A stretch of DNA of 64,000 nt from an uncultured Pseudoxanthomonas sp. (GCA_937975725.1 CALJUL010000042.1:26799-90798); one strand, 5' to 3'; counted from the first letter of the stretch, positions 8,459 through 17,300 are shown. Made by a program: numbers and translations. Notes: a model not told the origin generated them from the letters alone.

Positions 8459-9556
8459 ATGACCTGCGAGATAGTGAATGTCGGAAAGAGGCGAGACGGG
8501 GGCAACCGCTTCTGGTGTCTATCCCATCATGCAAACGCGACCGCGAAGTATGGCGTGGCCGCAGCCCAGTGCGTCGCGGCACAAGACGAGCCGATATCGG
8601 AAAGTGAGTCTCTTGATCTTGAGGTAGAGCTCTACAAGGGTGGAATAGCCCTCTGGGGATCAGTCCCCGCGTCATACGACACCACTACTTTGCCCACCGA
8701 CAGGGGTATACATGTCCACGCCCGGCGGATGGGTCGAGACTCAGTCAAGGATATCGACAAGACCTATCGAAGACTAAGAATCCCATTTACAGCAGATCTT
8801 CTGTCCTCGGACTGGTTTGTAGTCGATGAGATCGACGCGATCAATTACATGGTTTCTGGGGTCTTTGGCTTCGGAACTATCAGCGTCAGATGCACTCATT
8901 GCGGCTTCCCTCATCTCGACCGCGATTGGTTTGCCGTCCACCCTCACAAGAAGCATCAGTGCCATGGATGTGGCCGACAGTTCTCAGACTCGGAGATCGC
9001 GATAGGGAACCCACTATCACAGTTGAGGAGCCACCTAGAGCCCGGCACTCGGTCCCAGGTAACGGCCCCTAGAACTATAAGAATATGCCAACAGGAATAC
9101 CCAGGAGGAATACAAATCTGGGGATCGAATCCCGCGATTCTCTGGACATCAACAGCCCCTGAAGAAACCGGGATACATCTGCACGCGCTAAGCGAGGAAG
9201 GCGAAGAGTGTCCTGCTGTGGACGACACGTATGAATCTGTCGTGATAGATGACATCGAGCTTGATGCCGAACAAGTGCGCTACTACATGGCACAAACAGC
9301 ACTGCCCCACATCGAAGGGAGAGTCGTGGCCTTATCGTGTCCGAAGTGCAAACAGCCTCACTTCGATACGGGAAAATGGGCCTACACGCCCCACATAGAC
9401 CACGAGTGCCACTTCTGCGGAACCATCTTCCAGAATCCAACGCAGATCAAGAAGACGATCTCGAACCCATTTATGGAGACGCGCGCCCGTCTTTCCAGAC
9501 GCACGGATCGAATTCTCCGCGAAGACAAGTTAGGGTTGCGTCCAGAAACCATCTAG
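8459..9556 (+). CDS. Hypothetical protein with two tandem zinc-ribbon modules
   Basis: The 365-residue protein is preceded by AAGGAG 7 bases before its ATG. It has an internal duplication. Residues about 58-187 and 212-338 share the order Y-x-GGI-x-(L/I)WGS-x-PA, GIH(V/L)HA, an acidic stretch, C-x2-C-x3-PH, a Trp-containing spacer, (H)xC-x2-CG and a final NP(L/F). The cysteines are C145/C148/C168/C171 and C294/C297/C317/C320, so each module can bind one zinc. No signal peptide or membrane segment is visible. I do not recognise the family. Its last 27 bases overlap the convergent PIN gene. Confidence 0.8.
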   Translation: MTCEIVNVGKRRDGGNRFWCLSHHANATAKYGVAAAQCVAAQDEPISESESLDLEVELYKGGIALWGSVPASYDTTTLPTDRGIHVHARRMGRDSVKDIDKTYRRLRIPFTADLLSSDWFVVDEIDAINYMVSGVFGFGTISVRCTHCGFPHLDRDWFAVHPHKKHQCHGCGRQFSDSEIAIGNPLSQLRSHLEPGTRSQVTAPRTIRICQQEYPGGIQIWGSNPAILWTSTAPEETGIHLHALSEEGEECPAVDDTYESVVIDDIELDAEQVRYYMAQTALPHIEGRVVALSCPKCKQPHFDTGKWAYTPHIDHECHFCGTIFQNPTQIKKTISNPFMETRARLSRRTDRILREDKLGLRPETI

Positions 9557-10054
9557 CAGGGTCGCCTCCTTGGCAAAGAAGTCCGTCTCGATCTGCGGAA
9601 GATAGCCGCCTAGCTTGCGCATCTCTTCGTAAGCGAGATACGCAGCTTCAGGTGAAATCAGCCCTTGGTTGCAGGCACGTTGCATCAGGCCCAAAGATCC
9701 GGTCACCAGCGCCTCATGCCCAAGCCGCCTGATAGCTGCCTTGCGCGCTCGTCCGTCATCACAAGCGATTCGAGACTGCGTCAAAGAGGCGATGAGGATG
9801 CACTCGGTTTCGCCATCACCGAGCCCCATATCATTCTTCGCGGCCAGAAATGCTGAGTAAGGCACCAACCCGTCGTCAGCAAGGGTCAAAGACCCCTTAG
9901 CAAGCTCCAAATCCAACACTTCGGCAGCTGATGAAGCCTCATCTTTCACGAGGCTTCCGATCTGAAACTCCACACCCTCGATACCCAGGACTGCATTAAA
10001 GACCCCGCCATTCACGAGGTTGATGACTGTCGAGGCATCAAGGAGCACGATCAC
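9530..10054 (-). CDS. PIN-like domain protein (putative ribonuclease)
   Basis: The 174-residue protein begins MIVLLDASTVINLV, with the first PIN acidic residue at D6. It continues with GDGETECILIA (E82/E84) and ACDDGRARKAA (D99/D100), the usual spacing of the PIN acidic cluster, so the nuclease core looks intact. PIN proteins are Mg-dependent RNases, often toxins. It starts 4 bases after the ImmA-type gene stop, the last cistron of a three-gene minus-strand operon. The pairing with an HTH-metallopeptidase suggests a toxin with its regulator, or a stress-activated nuclease. Confidence 0.82.
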   Translation of the reverse strand: MIVLLDASTVINLVNGGVFNAVLGIEGVEFQIGSLVKDEASSAAEVLDLELAKGSLTLADDGLVPYSAFLAAKNDMGLGDGETECILIASLTQSRIACDDGRARKAAIRRLGHEALVTGSLGLMQRACNQGLISPEAAYLAYEEMRKLGGYLPQIETDFFAKEATLLDGFWTQP

Positions 10055-10058
10055 GCCG

Positions 10059-11186
10059 CTACTTCGAGTTAGCGGCGAACAGATAGGAGATAGGGACGTT
10101 CAACAGCTCAGCGGCTTTACCGGCAGAAAGATCCTCACGTTCCACGAGCTTCGCAGCGGCTTCAAGTAACCTTGGAGAAGTTGGAATCTGTATCTGCTCG
10201 CGCTCTTGAAGTCCCAGCTCTTTTGCCCGCCTTTCAGGGCTTCCGTGCTCGTCCGATATCTTCTGATACATCGCCCGCGCACCTCTTGGCTCCAGCAGAT
10301 CCAAACCTTCACAGCGGCGCGCGGCGACTTCAAAGCTCACCCCAAAGAAGATGGCAGCGGTGAGTATCTCTATATCCCCGAGCGGCCCCTTTGCTTTGTA
10401 GTGAGTGCGAACGGCATTAAGCATCTTCAGAAATCCCTTCCGTGGCATCAACAAAGAGGCTGCAAATGCGTCGGCAAAGCGCTCCTCGTTCCGATGCTCA
10501 TCCGAACCAACTTTCCCTCTTTCTCCACCAACCTCTTCATCCAGTCTTGCAAACTCTTTCTTAAGCAAGTCATGGCGCGCGACGAGATGTCCCACTTCAT
10601 GAGCAAGGGTAAACAGCATCCGTGCTTTGAAGGTTCTAGGAGCAAGTAGGATCAATGCGTGCCCTTCAACGATGGCTGAAACGCCTTCGACATTAGGGTC
10701 CCTTCCGTAGCAAACAATGACCCCTAACTCTTCCAACGTGATTGCAAGACTGTGGAACGGCACCTGATCGTCCAACTGCGCAAAAGCCCTTCTGAAAATA
10801 GAAGCAAAGTTCTCTGCGTTTTCCGGACTAGGAACCAGCCCCCTGAACAGTTCCAGCCAATTAAGATTAGACGGCAGACTTCTAGCCACCGAAAGTATGT
10901 CGTTTAGCTGGTCACCAATGATGCTCAGCGATGAAGACATCCGTCTCTCACGCTGATCAATGGTCTGCCTCAGCAAGAGCTTTGAAGTGACCTGGTCCTC
11001 ACTTGATTCGGGCCGCCCAATTGCGCTGAGCGGGACACTTATTGCTTTCGATATTTTTCTAATTTCCGCCAGCGACGCCTCATCTCCCGAGACAATTTCG
11101 TTTACACGGGAAACGGGCATGTTCGCCCGTCGGGCCACATCGCTGACCGAGAGACGACGATCTGCAATGTGCTGCGCAATATCCAT
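10059..11186 (-). CDS. XRE-type HTH plus ImmA/IrrE metallopeptidase
   Basis: This 375-residue protein has an N-terminal helix-turn-helix (about residues 11-45, LSVSDVARRANMPVSRVNEI). The central zinc peptidase motif is LAHEVGHLVARHD (H196, E197, H200). C-terminal helices end in a second HTH-like segment (SAGKAAELLNVPISYLF). ImmA/IrrE proteins cleave repressors or antitoxins in response to stress or signals. The ATG overlaps the stop of the gene upstream (TAATG), and the PIN gene follows after 4 bases. This order suggests that the peptidase controls the PIN protein. Confidence 0.9.
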   Translation of the reverse strand: MDIAQHIADRRLSVSDVARRANMPVSRVNEIVSGDEASLAEIRKISKAISVPLSAIGRPESSEDQVTSKLLLRQTIDQRERRMSSSLSIIGDQLNDILSVARSLPSNLNWLELFRGLVPSPENAENFASIFRRAFAQLDDQVPFHSLAITLEELGVIVCYGRDPNVEGVSAIVEGHALILLAPRTFKARMLFTLAHEVGHLVARHDLLKKEFARLDEEVGGERGKVGSDEHRNEERFADAFAASLLMPRKGFLKMLNAVRTHYKAKGPLGDIEILTAAIFFGVSFEVAARRCEGLDLLEPRGARAMYQKISDEHGSPERRAKELGLQEREQIQIPTSPRLLEAAAKLVEREDLSAGKAAELLNVPISYLFAANSK

Positions 11187-11788
11187 TACCTTCTTGCTTC
11201 CCTCTTCAAGGCCTGAAGCTCCTCCCTCAAACGAACAGCCTGCTCTTCAGTTAGTTTTCTCATACGCCCAACCACCTGCTGGATTCGAGTAGAACCGGGG
11301 CGATCAAACAGGCTAGCAAGGATCTCTACTGACCTTTCCCTACCTAGCTGGATCTCCCGAGGAGTTTGTAGGATGACAGAGGTTCGACCAACCAAATAGT
11401 TCTGGATCCTCTTCTCGAACTTGTCGTGGTGATCTTCGGGGTGATGTCGTCCGTCTGCAGTCACAATGATGTTGCCGAGCCTCTGGCCAGACTCGTCAAA
11501 TCTGAGCCGGTTCTCAGGAAACTGGTCAAATGCTGCAATCTGGCTGGAAAGCTTGTCTTGGACCTCAAGCCCTCCGATCACATATTGTTGAACGTTCTTC
11601 CCCATGCTGCCGCTGATTACGAAGATTTGGTCGCCCAACTTCACCCTGCGACGCAAGTCTGGCCGACAGGTCCCCATGGTCGACTTTGCCTTCTTGTCTG
11701 GCTGCAAGATTGGGTCTACCAGCGCCTTACCCATGCCCGGGTCAGAACCAGGGGAAACGAATATGTAGCTCGACACGCTCACCTCCAA
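11186..11788 (-). CDS. Hypothetical protein, possibly Nmad2-like, first gene of the ImmA-PIN operon
   Basis: The 200-residue protein has an N-terminal part reading SYIFVSPGSDPG, then TCRPDLRRRVKLGDQIFVIS and QQYVIGGLEV. The pattern of a Cys-Arg-Pro block followed by the phrase KLGD-x-I resembles the nucleotide-modification-associated Nmad2 domain as I remember it, but the match is weak. A central DGRHHPEDHHDKF (about residues 110-125) is histidine-rich. The last 50 residues are a charged helix. It is translationally coupled to the HTH-ImmA gene. Confidence 0.75.
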   Translation of the reverse strand: MEVSVSSYIFVSPGSDPGMGKALVDPILQPDKKAKSTMGTCRPDLRRRVKLGDQIFVISGSMGKNVQQYVIGGLEVQDKLSSQIAAFDQFPENRLRFDESGQRLGNIIVTADGRHHPEDHHDKFEKRIQNYLVGRTSVILQTPREIQLGRERSVEILASLFDRPGSTRIQQVVGRMRKLTEEQAVRLREELQALKREARR

Positions 11789-12444
11789 TCCATGTGAAGA
11801 CGAAGACCAAGCCAGGCTGCTTTGGCAGCCTGTTTCGCGACTTTTACCGCAAGCCAGGCAAGCTTACTAGTGCCTGCCCAATAAGTTGCGCGGTAGCCCG
11901 GGCATCCCCCCTGGACTCGACAGCCTCATGTCTAGTGGTGCGACAGCCCCCCGCTGTGCCTGAAAGAACCAAGCCCCCCGCCCGGCAGGCCGAGTAGCTG
12001 AAGCTGCGTGGGGGGAATTCCCTATGCTCGCGGAAGGCGATTGACGCCGATGGCGTCTGCTTCGGTCAATGCGTCCCCGGCACATCCATAGTGGCCAGCA
12101 TCCATGCCCTTCAAGCGCTACGAATGAAACTCCAGGCCGAGAAGAGACGCGCCAAGGATTGCGCTAGAAGGGTGACATTTATCGACCGTACAGATCTTAC
12201 CTAACAACTTCCCGCAATCAAGTTAGCTTGTTTCGCTAAACAGTACGGTCATGACTCCGAAAGCAAGCGCGGACTAAAAATGCAAGCCATTGATCCAGAA
12301 TAGTTTGCACATAAGCCAGCGGTGATAATGCGCGTCGCATCCATGCCGTTTGATCCCAGCAAGATCTCAATGCCTAAGGCCATCACTCGCCCTGCAGAAA
12401 AATGTCTCACATGGGTTGACGAATTTCTTTCCTGATTGAACTTA
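11789..12444. other. Non-coding gap of about 650 bases ahead of the second integrase
   Basis: No gene is supported. Visible structure: a 7-bp hairpin AGGCTGC/GCAGCCT at 11814-11831, and a widely spaced perfect inverted repeat GACCGTAC (12184-12191) / GTACGGTC (12243-12250) enclosing a smaller AACTT/AAGTT pair. Nested repeats next to an integrase gene are what integrase arm sites or a former attP would look like, but no core homologous to a tRNA was found. Confidence 0.45.
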
Positions 12445-12464
12445 CTTCCATCTCAAGATGGAAG
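12445..12464 (+). promoter_or_regulatory. Palindrome covering the ribosome-binding site of integrase 2
   Basis: A perfect 9-bp inverted repeat CTTCCATCT/AGATGGAAG with a 2-base centre ends 7 bases before the chosen ATG. The right arm contains GGAAG, the only Shine-Dalgarno-like sequence. It can be an operator, or a hairpin that hides the ribosome-binding site when transcription reads in from upstream. Confidence 0.65.
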
Positions 12465-12471
12465 TGAAACC

Positions 12472-13872
12472 ATGTCGAACCAACCCCACGCAGCAAACCA
12501 AACCCTCCAGAACTACATCAACAGCCCCTTCGGCTTGCTCACAATGAAAGGCGTCCGTATCGGGCGGGTCGTCATTGAGGAAGTCGCTATCGCGGGCCGC
12601 GAAGCCGCCATCAATCTCCAGGAAATCTTCCTGATGGCGTGCGACAAGACCAAGCGTCTTCGAATCAGCAAGAATGGAACTCGCTATCCTGAACCGCTGC
12701 CCGTAGCCTCCCCCGCTCGCCTTCTTTCGATCGAGATGCAAGACCATCTCAACGACATGGCCCGGCGAAACCTCCAGCCCAGGACCATCGAAGCGACCGA
12801 ACGCACCTTGAAGCTGCTGAAGCTGACATGCGGCGACATTCCGGTGTCCCGCATCGACCACAAGCACATCTACCAGCTGTGGGATGTCATCCGCTGGGCG
12901 CCTACTGGCCTAATGGCCTTCCCAAACCTCACATCGCTACCGCCCGACAGGGCGATTGCCCTGGGTAAGAAGGAGGGCGTTAAAGCGCCCGCACCGGCGA
13001 CCATGGAAAGGCACCGGCGGTTCTTGGTTGCCTTCTTCAACCAACTGGTTCGCACGCGCGCCATTCCTGCCTCCCCCATGGCACCGTTCGCGGAAGTCAA
13101 GAAAGATCTGGCGATCGACCCGAACAAGCCGGAGCGGCTGTTCGATGACGAGGATTTGAAGCGAATCTTCGCACCCGCCACGTTCATCCCCTGGGCCAAG
13201 TGCCATCCGCATCGCTGGTGGGCCCCGATGATTGGCCTTTACACAGGTGCTCGCATCAACGAAGTGGCTCAGCTCAAGTTGGCCGACATTGTTCAAGAGA
13301 GCGGCGTGTGGTGCATTCGCATCCAAAAGACGATCGACGCTGACTTGGCGCACAAGGCCACCGGCCGGAGCCGCCAGAGCCTTAAAGGCAAGGCCGCGGT
13401 CAGGACCCTGCCCATCCCCAGGCCGCTCCTGGACGCAGGCTTCATCGAGTTCGTCGAAGAAATGCGCGCATGCGGGCACCCTCGCCTCTTCCCGCATCTT
13501 TCTGCAGGCGTGAACCGAAAGACCGGAGACACAAATGCCCGCTACAGCCAAGGCATCTTGAACCAGTTCGGGCGCTACCTGCGGGACCTCGGCTTTCCGA
13601 AGGGCGTGGGCTTCCACGCATTCCGGCACACCTTCGCCACCGAGCTACATCACCAAGGCATTCCTGAAGAGGACATCGCGCTGGTCACCGGCCACTCCGT
13701 GTCAAAGAAAGTGCCGGTTCTGCATGAGGCCTACTTCCATAAAAAGCCAGCGGTGGCCCGATCCAAGCAGATCAAGGCACTGGCGAGCTACCAGCCTCCG
13801 GTCGAACTGCCGGTCTATGAGAGGGGCCAATTTGCAAAGCAGCTTCGGGATCCGAGCAAGTTCTATCCCTAA
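12472..13872 (+). CDS. Tyrosine site-specific integrase (second, intact)
   Basis: The 466-residue protein starts at the ATG giving MSNQPHAANQ; GGAAG lies 7 bases ahead. All catalytic residues are visible: Arg in TGARINE (about 261), HAFRHTF (H382, R385), TGH (H408) and the nucleophile in EAYFH (Y421). The core-binding domain lies at about 85-200. It is not close in sequence to the first integrase and sits in the middle of the island, 8.7 kb inside the left end. Its 3' end overlaps the convergent ATPase gene by 4 bases. It may be the enzyme that now moves the island, or a remnant of a second element inserted earlier. Confidence 0.92.
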   Translation: MSNQPHAANQTLQNYINSPFGLLTMKGVRIGRVVIEEVAIAGREAAINLQEIFLMACDKTKRLRISKNGTRYPEPLPVASPARLLSIEMQDHLNDMARRNLQPRTIEATERTLKLLKLTCGDIPVSRIDHKHIYQLWDVIRWAPTGLMAFPNLTSLPPDRAIALGKKEGVKAPAPATMERHRRFLVAFFNQLVRTRAIPASPMAPFAEVKKDLAIDPNKPERLFDDEDLKRIFAPATFIPWAKCHPHRWWAPMIGLYTGARINEVAQLKLADIVQESGVWCIRIQKTIDADLAHKATGRSRQSLKGKAAVRTLPIPRPLLDAGFIEFVEEMRACGHPRLFPHLSAGVNRKTGDTNARYSQGILNQFGRYLRDLGFPKGVGFHAFRHTFATELHHQGIPEEDIALVTGHSVSKKVPVLHEAYFHKKPAVARSKQIKALASYQPPVELPVYERGQFAKQLRDPSKFYP

Positions 13873-15566
13873 TGCAAAGAAGCCTCACGCAGGGCCTGAA
13901 GGTTGCGGATGACCTCTGACACTCCGCCGTATTCGCTCTCTAAAAGCAGGGAATACTTCACATCCAACACCAAAGGCTCACGCCCAAAATCGACCCCGGC
14001 ATCGTCCACCAGGAACAGTATTAGCTGAGACCCTGGTGGACGATCATCTCGAATGAAGTGAAGCAGACTGAGGTGGTTAAAGTCGTCCTGATCCTGCTGC
14101 TTTGGTGAGTCCAGAACTATTGGGCACCGCACCGCATCCTCAGTCTCCCAAATCAGAAAAAGTATTGCATATAGGTAAGCCAGGACAGCTCGGGGACGAT
14201 CACTGCCGGTCTCGTGAAGTCTCGCAGCGAGGGCCTCGTGGAATGCATCTGGGAATGTCACGCTGAGCTTGCTTGAGAACGCCGTCAGAAGGCCACTATA
14301 AGTCTCAAGGATTTCCTTTTTCCTTTCCGTCGAGCGCGCGTTCCTCAGCCTTTCTGTAGCTTGCTTGATTCGATAGTCAAGATCCGCAACTTCGGCGACC
14401 AGATCAGTCATCTGAGCATCAAGCTGCGAGGAAAACTTTTTTTGGCCCGCGCGTTCAAGAAGTCGAGCAAAAGTGACCTGACCCCTGCGCCTGGTCAGCA
14501 ACTCATTGAACTTCTTCTCATCTTCGTTTGCGTCCCTCAAACGTTGGCGACTGATGGCAATCTGACCCGAAACCGAGGCGAGACTATCCATGACCTCTAC
14601 CAACACGTCATCAGCACGACCCTCATCTTGCGCGAGAGAAAATCGCTGCGCGAAGGAGTTCTCATGAAGTTGTCCGCACGTGGGGCATTCCAGCTCATCT
14701 TCAGCATGCTTCACTGCAAACATGTAATCCGCATGAAGTTCTCGGCGAACCCGGTCAAGAATTTCACGCTGAGCCTCGAGCTGAAGTCGCCTCTCAGTCA
14801 ACGCGGAAAGCTTGGCGCGCTCCTGCTCTCGAATCTCTACAAGCGACTCGAGAATTCCGACGACGCGCTCTATTTCTTCCGCAAAGACCTCCGGATCGAT
14901 TTCCATGTCGATATCTTCGACCATGGTGTCTTTCGCGCGTTTCTGGAGCGATCGTAGACCGTCTAACTGCTTGGCAGGCTCGACTCTTGCGGCTGTCGCA
15001 ATTGCTTGTGCTTCAAGCGCATCAAAGTATTCAGCGCCGGTCACGCCCACGTGGAAGTTCAGCACGTCTTCTCGCCATCGAGCAAACTGATCCAATCGAT
15101 CAAACGATGTCCACGGCTGACTCCAGCCTGCGTCCTGATCCACATAGAAAGGGATGAATAAATAGGCAGGAGGCGGAACAACCACCTCGTCCTTACGATT
15201 CCTCAGTCTGAGTTTCGCACCCAAGAGCGCATACAACGCCGGGGCCAAGCCCTCGGTGACCGAGGTGTAACAGCCTAGAACCCTGTCAGCCTGAATCAGG
15301 GTGAACGTCTTGCCCTCTTTAAGCATGACGTAGGAGTTGCCGTCCACCGTGAATTCAAGCGCAGAAATAACGCTGGCAGCTTTCCAATCGGGATGGACCT
15401 CGGCGGCTGGGGCGCCGAGAGTGCCGTATATGGACTTGGCCAGTGACGATTTGCCTACGTCATTTAACCCCTTGATCACCGTTACGTCGGGATGGAACTC
15501 GATCGACCTTGCTTTTCGTTCCCGATGGGAAACGAGATGAAGCTTTTGAAAGACTAAGCTTTTCAT
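13869..15566 (-). CDS. SMC/Rad50-like ATPase with zinc-hook-like CxxC, candidate defence ATPase
   Basis: The 565-residue protein has its P-loop at GLNDVGKSS (residues 33-41). Long helical segments (about 200-290 and 315-425) flank ECPTCGQL (C294, C297), as in an SMC/Rad50 zinc hook. The C-terminal lobe has a signature-like segment (about 454-469) and a Walker B PIVLDSPKQQDQDD (482 onward). ATPases of this shape are partners of nuclease effectors in Lamassu-type systems (LmuB). The next gene upstream on the same strand, 41 bases away, encodes a DUF4297-like nuclease. No third (LmuC-like) gene is seen. Confidence 0.85.
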   Translation of the reverse strand: MKSLVFQKLHLVSHRERKARSIEFHPDVTVIKGLNDVGKSSLAKSIYGTLGAPAAEVHPDWKAASVISALEFTVDGNSYVMLKEGKTFTLIQADRVLGCYTSVTEGLAPALYALLGAKLRLRNRKDEVVVPPPAYLFIPFYVDQDAGWSQPWTSFDRLDQFARWREDVLNFHVGVTGAEYFDALEAQAIATAARVEPAKQLDGLRSLQKRAKDTMVEDIDMEIDPEVFAEEIERVVGILESLVEIREQERAKLSALTERRLQLEAQREILDRVRRELHADYMFAVKHAEDELECPTCGQLHENSFAQRFSLAQDEGRADDVLVEVMDSLASVSGQIAISRQRLRDANEDEKKFNELLTRRRGQVTFARLLERAGQKKFSSQLDAQMTDLVAEVADLDYRIKQATERLRNARSTERKKEILETYSGLLTAFSSKLSVTFPDAFHEALAARLHETGSDRPRAVLAYLYAILFLIWETEDAVRCPIVLDSPKQQDQDDFNHLSLLHFIRDDRPPGSQLILFLVDDAGVDFGREPLVLDVKYSLLLESEYGGVSEVIRNLQALREASLH

Positions 15567-15607
15567 GTGTCCTGGTCCTTAGACTGCGCACCAGCATCCG
15601 GAAGTTG

Positions 15608-16723
15608 TTAGGGGTGGGCTTCATAGAACGCCATCATCACGACGATAAGCTCCTGTTCGGACGACAGGGCAGCAGCACCGTAGTCCGGCTCTTTCCTAGC
15701 GCGGTTCACGGTCTCTTGTGCCAATTCCAGGAGGGTTGAATTCTCAAGAGTTGCGCTCTCAAGGGCTGCGACCAGAATTCGGTGGTCCTTCCGAAACGCA
15801 GCATCCAGCGGACTGTGCATCCGGGAGAAATAGTCTGGGTAGGCCGCCCTAAGGCTCGTTCGTATGGCCAGCGATACCCCGTCTTTGTGAAGCTCCGCCA
15901 TAACTTGGATCCAAGCTCCAGCTGCCGGGGCGACCAAGCTGGCGCTTTTCAGCATCAGGTCGAATTCTTGCCTGTCGATTCCTTTGACCTTACAGACATC
16001 CGCGATTGTTCCGGCTGGCCTTTTGGCCACCGTTCTTCGTCGCAACTCATCAAAGAGGCTTCGGTAGAACACCTTAGGTTTTATGTGGACTCCCTTGCCG
16101 CCCTGATCTAGGAAGTCGGTTACAAGGCCCAGCGTCGCTTCGTTGTGCATCCCCAAAGGAATCTGAGCGATGGAAACCATCAATCCATTCTGAAGAATGT
16201 CTCCGAAGTCCTCCCCCAACTCATCTTTCAAACATTTCCGGACCGACTCCCATTCGTCAGGATTCAGCGCTTCGAATAGACGCTGCCCAGACGTTTCATT
16301 GGCGTGGCTCGCCGTAGGCGTTTTGAAGCTGTAGCCACTTCCGCTATTAGTCACAAACTGGAAGGTGACTTGTTGCCCTTGGAGGTGCGCGGCCTTCGCG
16401 CAGAGGCGTCCCAGGATAGATGGCAACAGGGTGCCTTCTTTTCCCTTCTTACGGTTCGTCAGCTTCCTTAAAGTCCATGCGCTCTTCTCGCTGGTCTTAA
16501 TCTGATAGAAGACCGCACTGGATGGTTGCTCTGGGCAATCGAGGACGGCGATGTCCTCATGCAGCTCGCAGAGCAGCACGTAGTTACCGTCCCCTTGGTG
16601 GAGACTCAATAGCCGGGCTAGTGCCCAATTCTTCTGATAGTCGAAACGATCGGATGAGATCGCGCCGCCTTCCTCCGCCAAGGGCGCAGTGGCCATGAAA
16701 TCCGCAATGGCGTTCGAACTCAT
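15608..16723 (-). CDS. DUF4297/Cap4-like nuclease, candidate defence effector
   Basis: In this 371-residue protein, the N-terminal 120 residues fit the DUF4297 (Cap4/LmuA) endonuclease pattern: RFDYQKNWALARLLSLH, then E53-x3-D57 in LCELHEDIAVLD, then FYQIKT (Q74, K76), which completes a PD-(D/E)XK-type core. WTLRKLTN and SILGRL follow, also usual in this family. The remaining 250 residues are not recognised and may sense the trigger or bind the ATPase. The gene precedes the ATPase and follows an XRE regulator on the same strand. A restriction or abortive-infection nuclease is the likely role. Confidence 0.8.
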   Translation of the reverse strand: MSSNAIADFMATAPLAEEGGAISSDRFDYQKNWALARLLSLHQGDGNYVLLCELHEDIAVLDCPEQPSSAVFYQIKTSEKSAWTLRKLTNRKKGKEGTLLPSILGRLCAKAAHLQGQQVTFQFVTNSGSGYSFKTPTASHANETSGQRLFEALNPDEWESVRKCLKDELGEDFGDILQNGLMVSIAQIPLGMHNEATLGLVTDFLDQGGKGVHIKPKVFYRSLFDELRRRTVAKRPAGTIADVCKVKGIDRQEFDLMLKSASLVAPAAGAWIQVMAELHKDGVSLAIRTSLRAAYPDYFSRMHSPLDAAFRKDHRILVAALESATLENSTLLELAQETVNRARKEPDYGAAALSSEQELIVVMMAFYEAHP

Positions 16724-16848
16724 TCCTTCGTCCCCACGCGCCAGAAGTCCTCAGCCGACGCCCCTTTGCGGATTAGAGTCAGGTTAGTGACCGGTGTCAA
16801 CAAAGGGGAGGCGCGATGAACGCACGGGCTTGTGTTGCCAGGCGCGCT

Positions 16849-17187
16849 CTACCGTTGTTCCGAGTTCGCTATTTCCCGAAGCAGTTTCAGTGCCTCTCTC
16901 TGCTTGGTAGCTGGCAGTCTGGATACGAGCAAGATGACTTCAGCCAGCGTGTCCGAAGCGGCGTAAAAGTATGCGACCGGCAAGCCAAGCGCATTGGCTA
17001 GCGCGTCCATGGTCTTCTCGTCTGGCATCCGATCCCCGCGTTCGTATCTCGAAATACGCGGCGCTGCCGAGTTCTCGTCCTCCAGCCCCAGCGCCGCCCC
17101 AAGCTCGGCTTGGGTCATTCCTCGCGCCTGACGGGCTTCGCGTAGGCGACGGCCCAGCGTGCTGGAAGGAGGAATTGCGGCGGGCAT
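16849..17187 (-). CDS. XRE-family transcriptional regulator
   Basis: The 112-residue protein has a canonical helix-turn-helix: LGRRLREARQARGMTQAELG, then RISRYERGDRMPDEKTMDAL, and a short C-terminal helix. I start it at the ATG (MPAAIPPSS); a TTG 17 codons upstream is open as well. A 19-bp palindrome at 17250-17268 lies in the divergent promoter region shared with the secreted-protein gene at 17301, and is its likely operator. On the other side, 125 bases downstream, is the nuclease-ATPase pair, which it could also control. Confidence 0.88.
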   Translation of the reverse strand: MPAAIPPSSTLGRRLREARQARGMTQAELGAALGLEDENSAAPRISRYERGDRMPDEKTMDALANALGLPVAYFYAASDTLAEVILLVSRLPATKQREALKLLREIANSEQR

Positions 17188-17249
17188 GTGGCGAAGATCG
17201 AACGATTGCTGACTGAGCCCGCAGTCTGACGGTTCCAAGTCTGCCCTGC

Positions 17250-17268
17250 ATTTGCCATATTGGCAAAT
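17250..17268. promoter_or_regulatory. Palindromic operator, probably for the XRE regulator
   Basis: ATTTGCCATATTGGCAAAT is a perfect 8-bp inverted repeat around TAT. It lies between divergent genes, 32 bases before the start at 17301. Confidence 0.7.
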
Positions 17269-17300
17269 ATACGTCGACCGACGGTTAACAGGGGTCCCTC

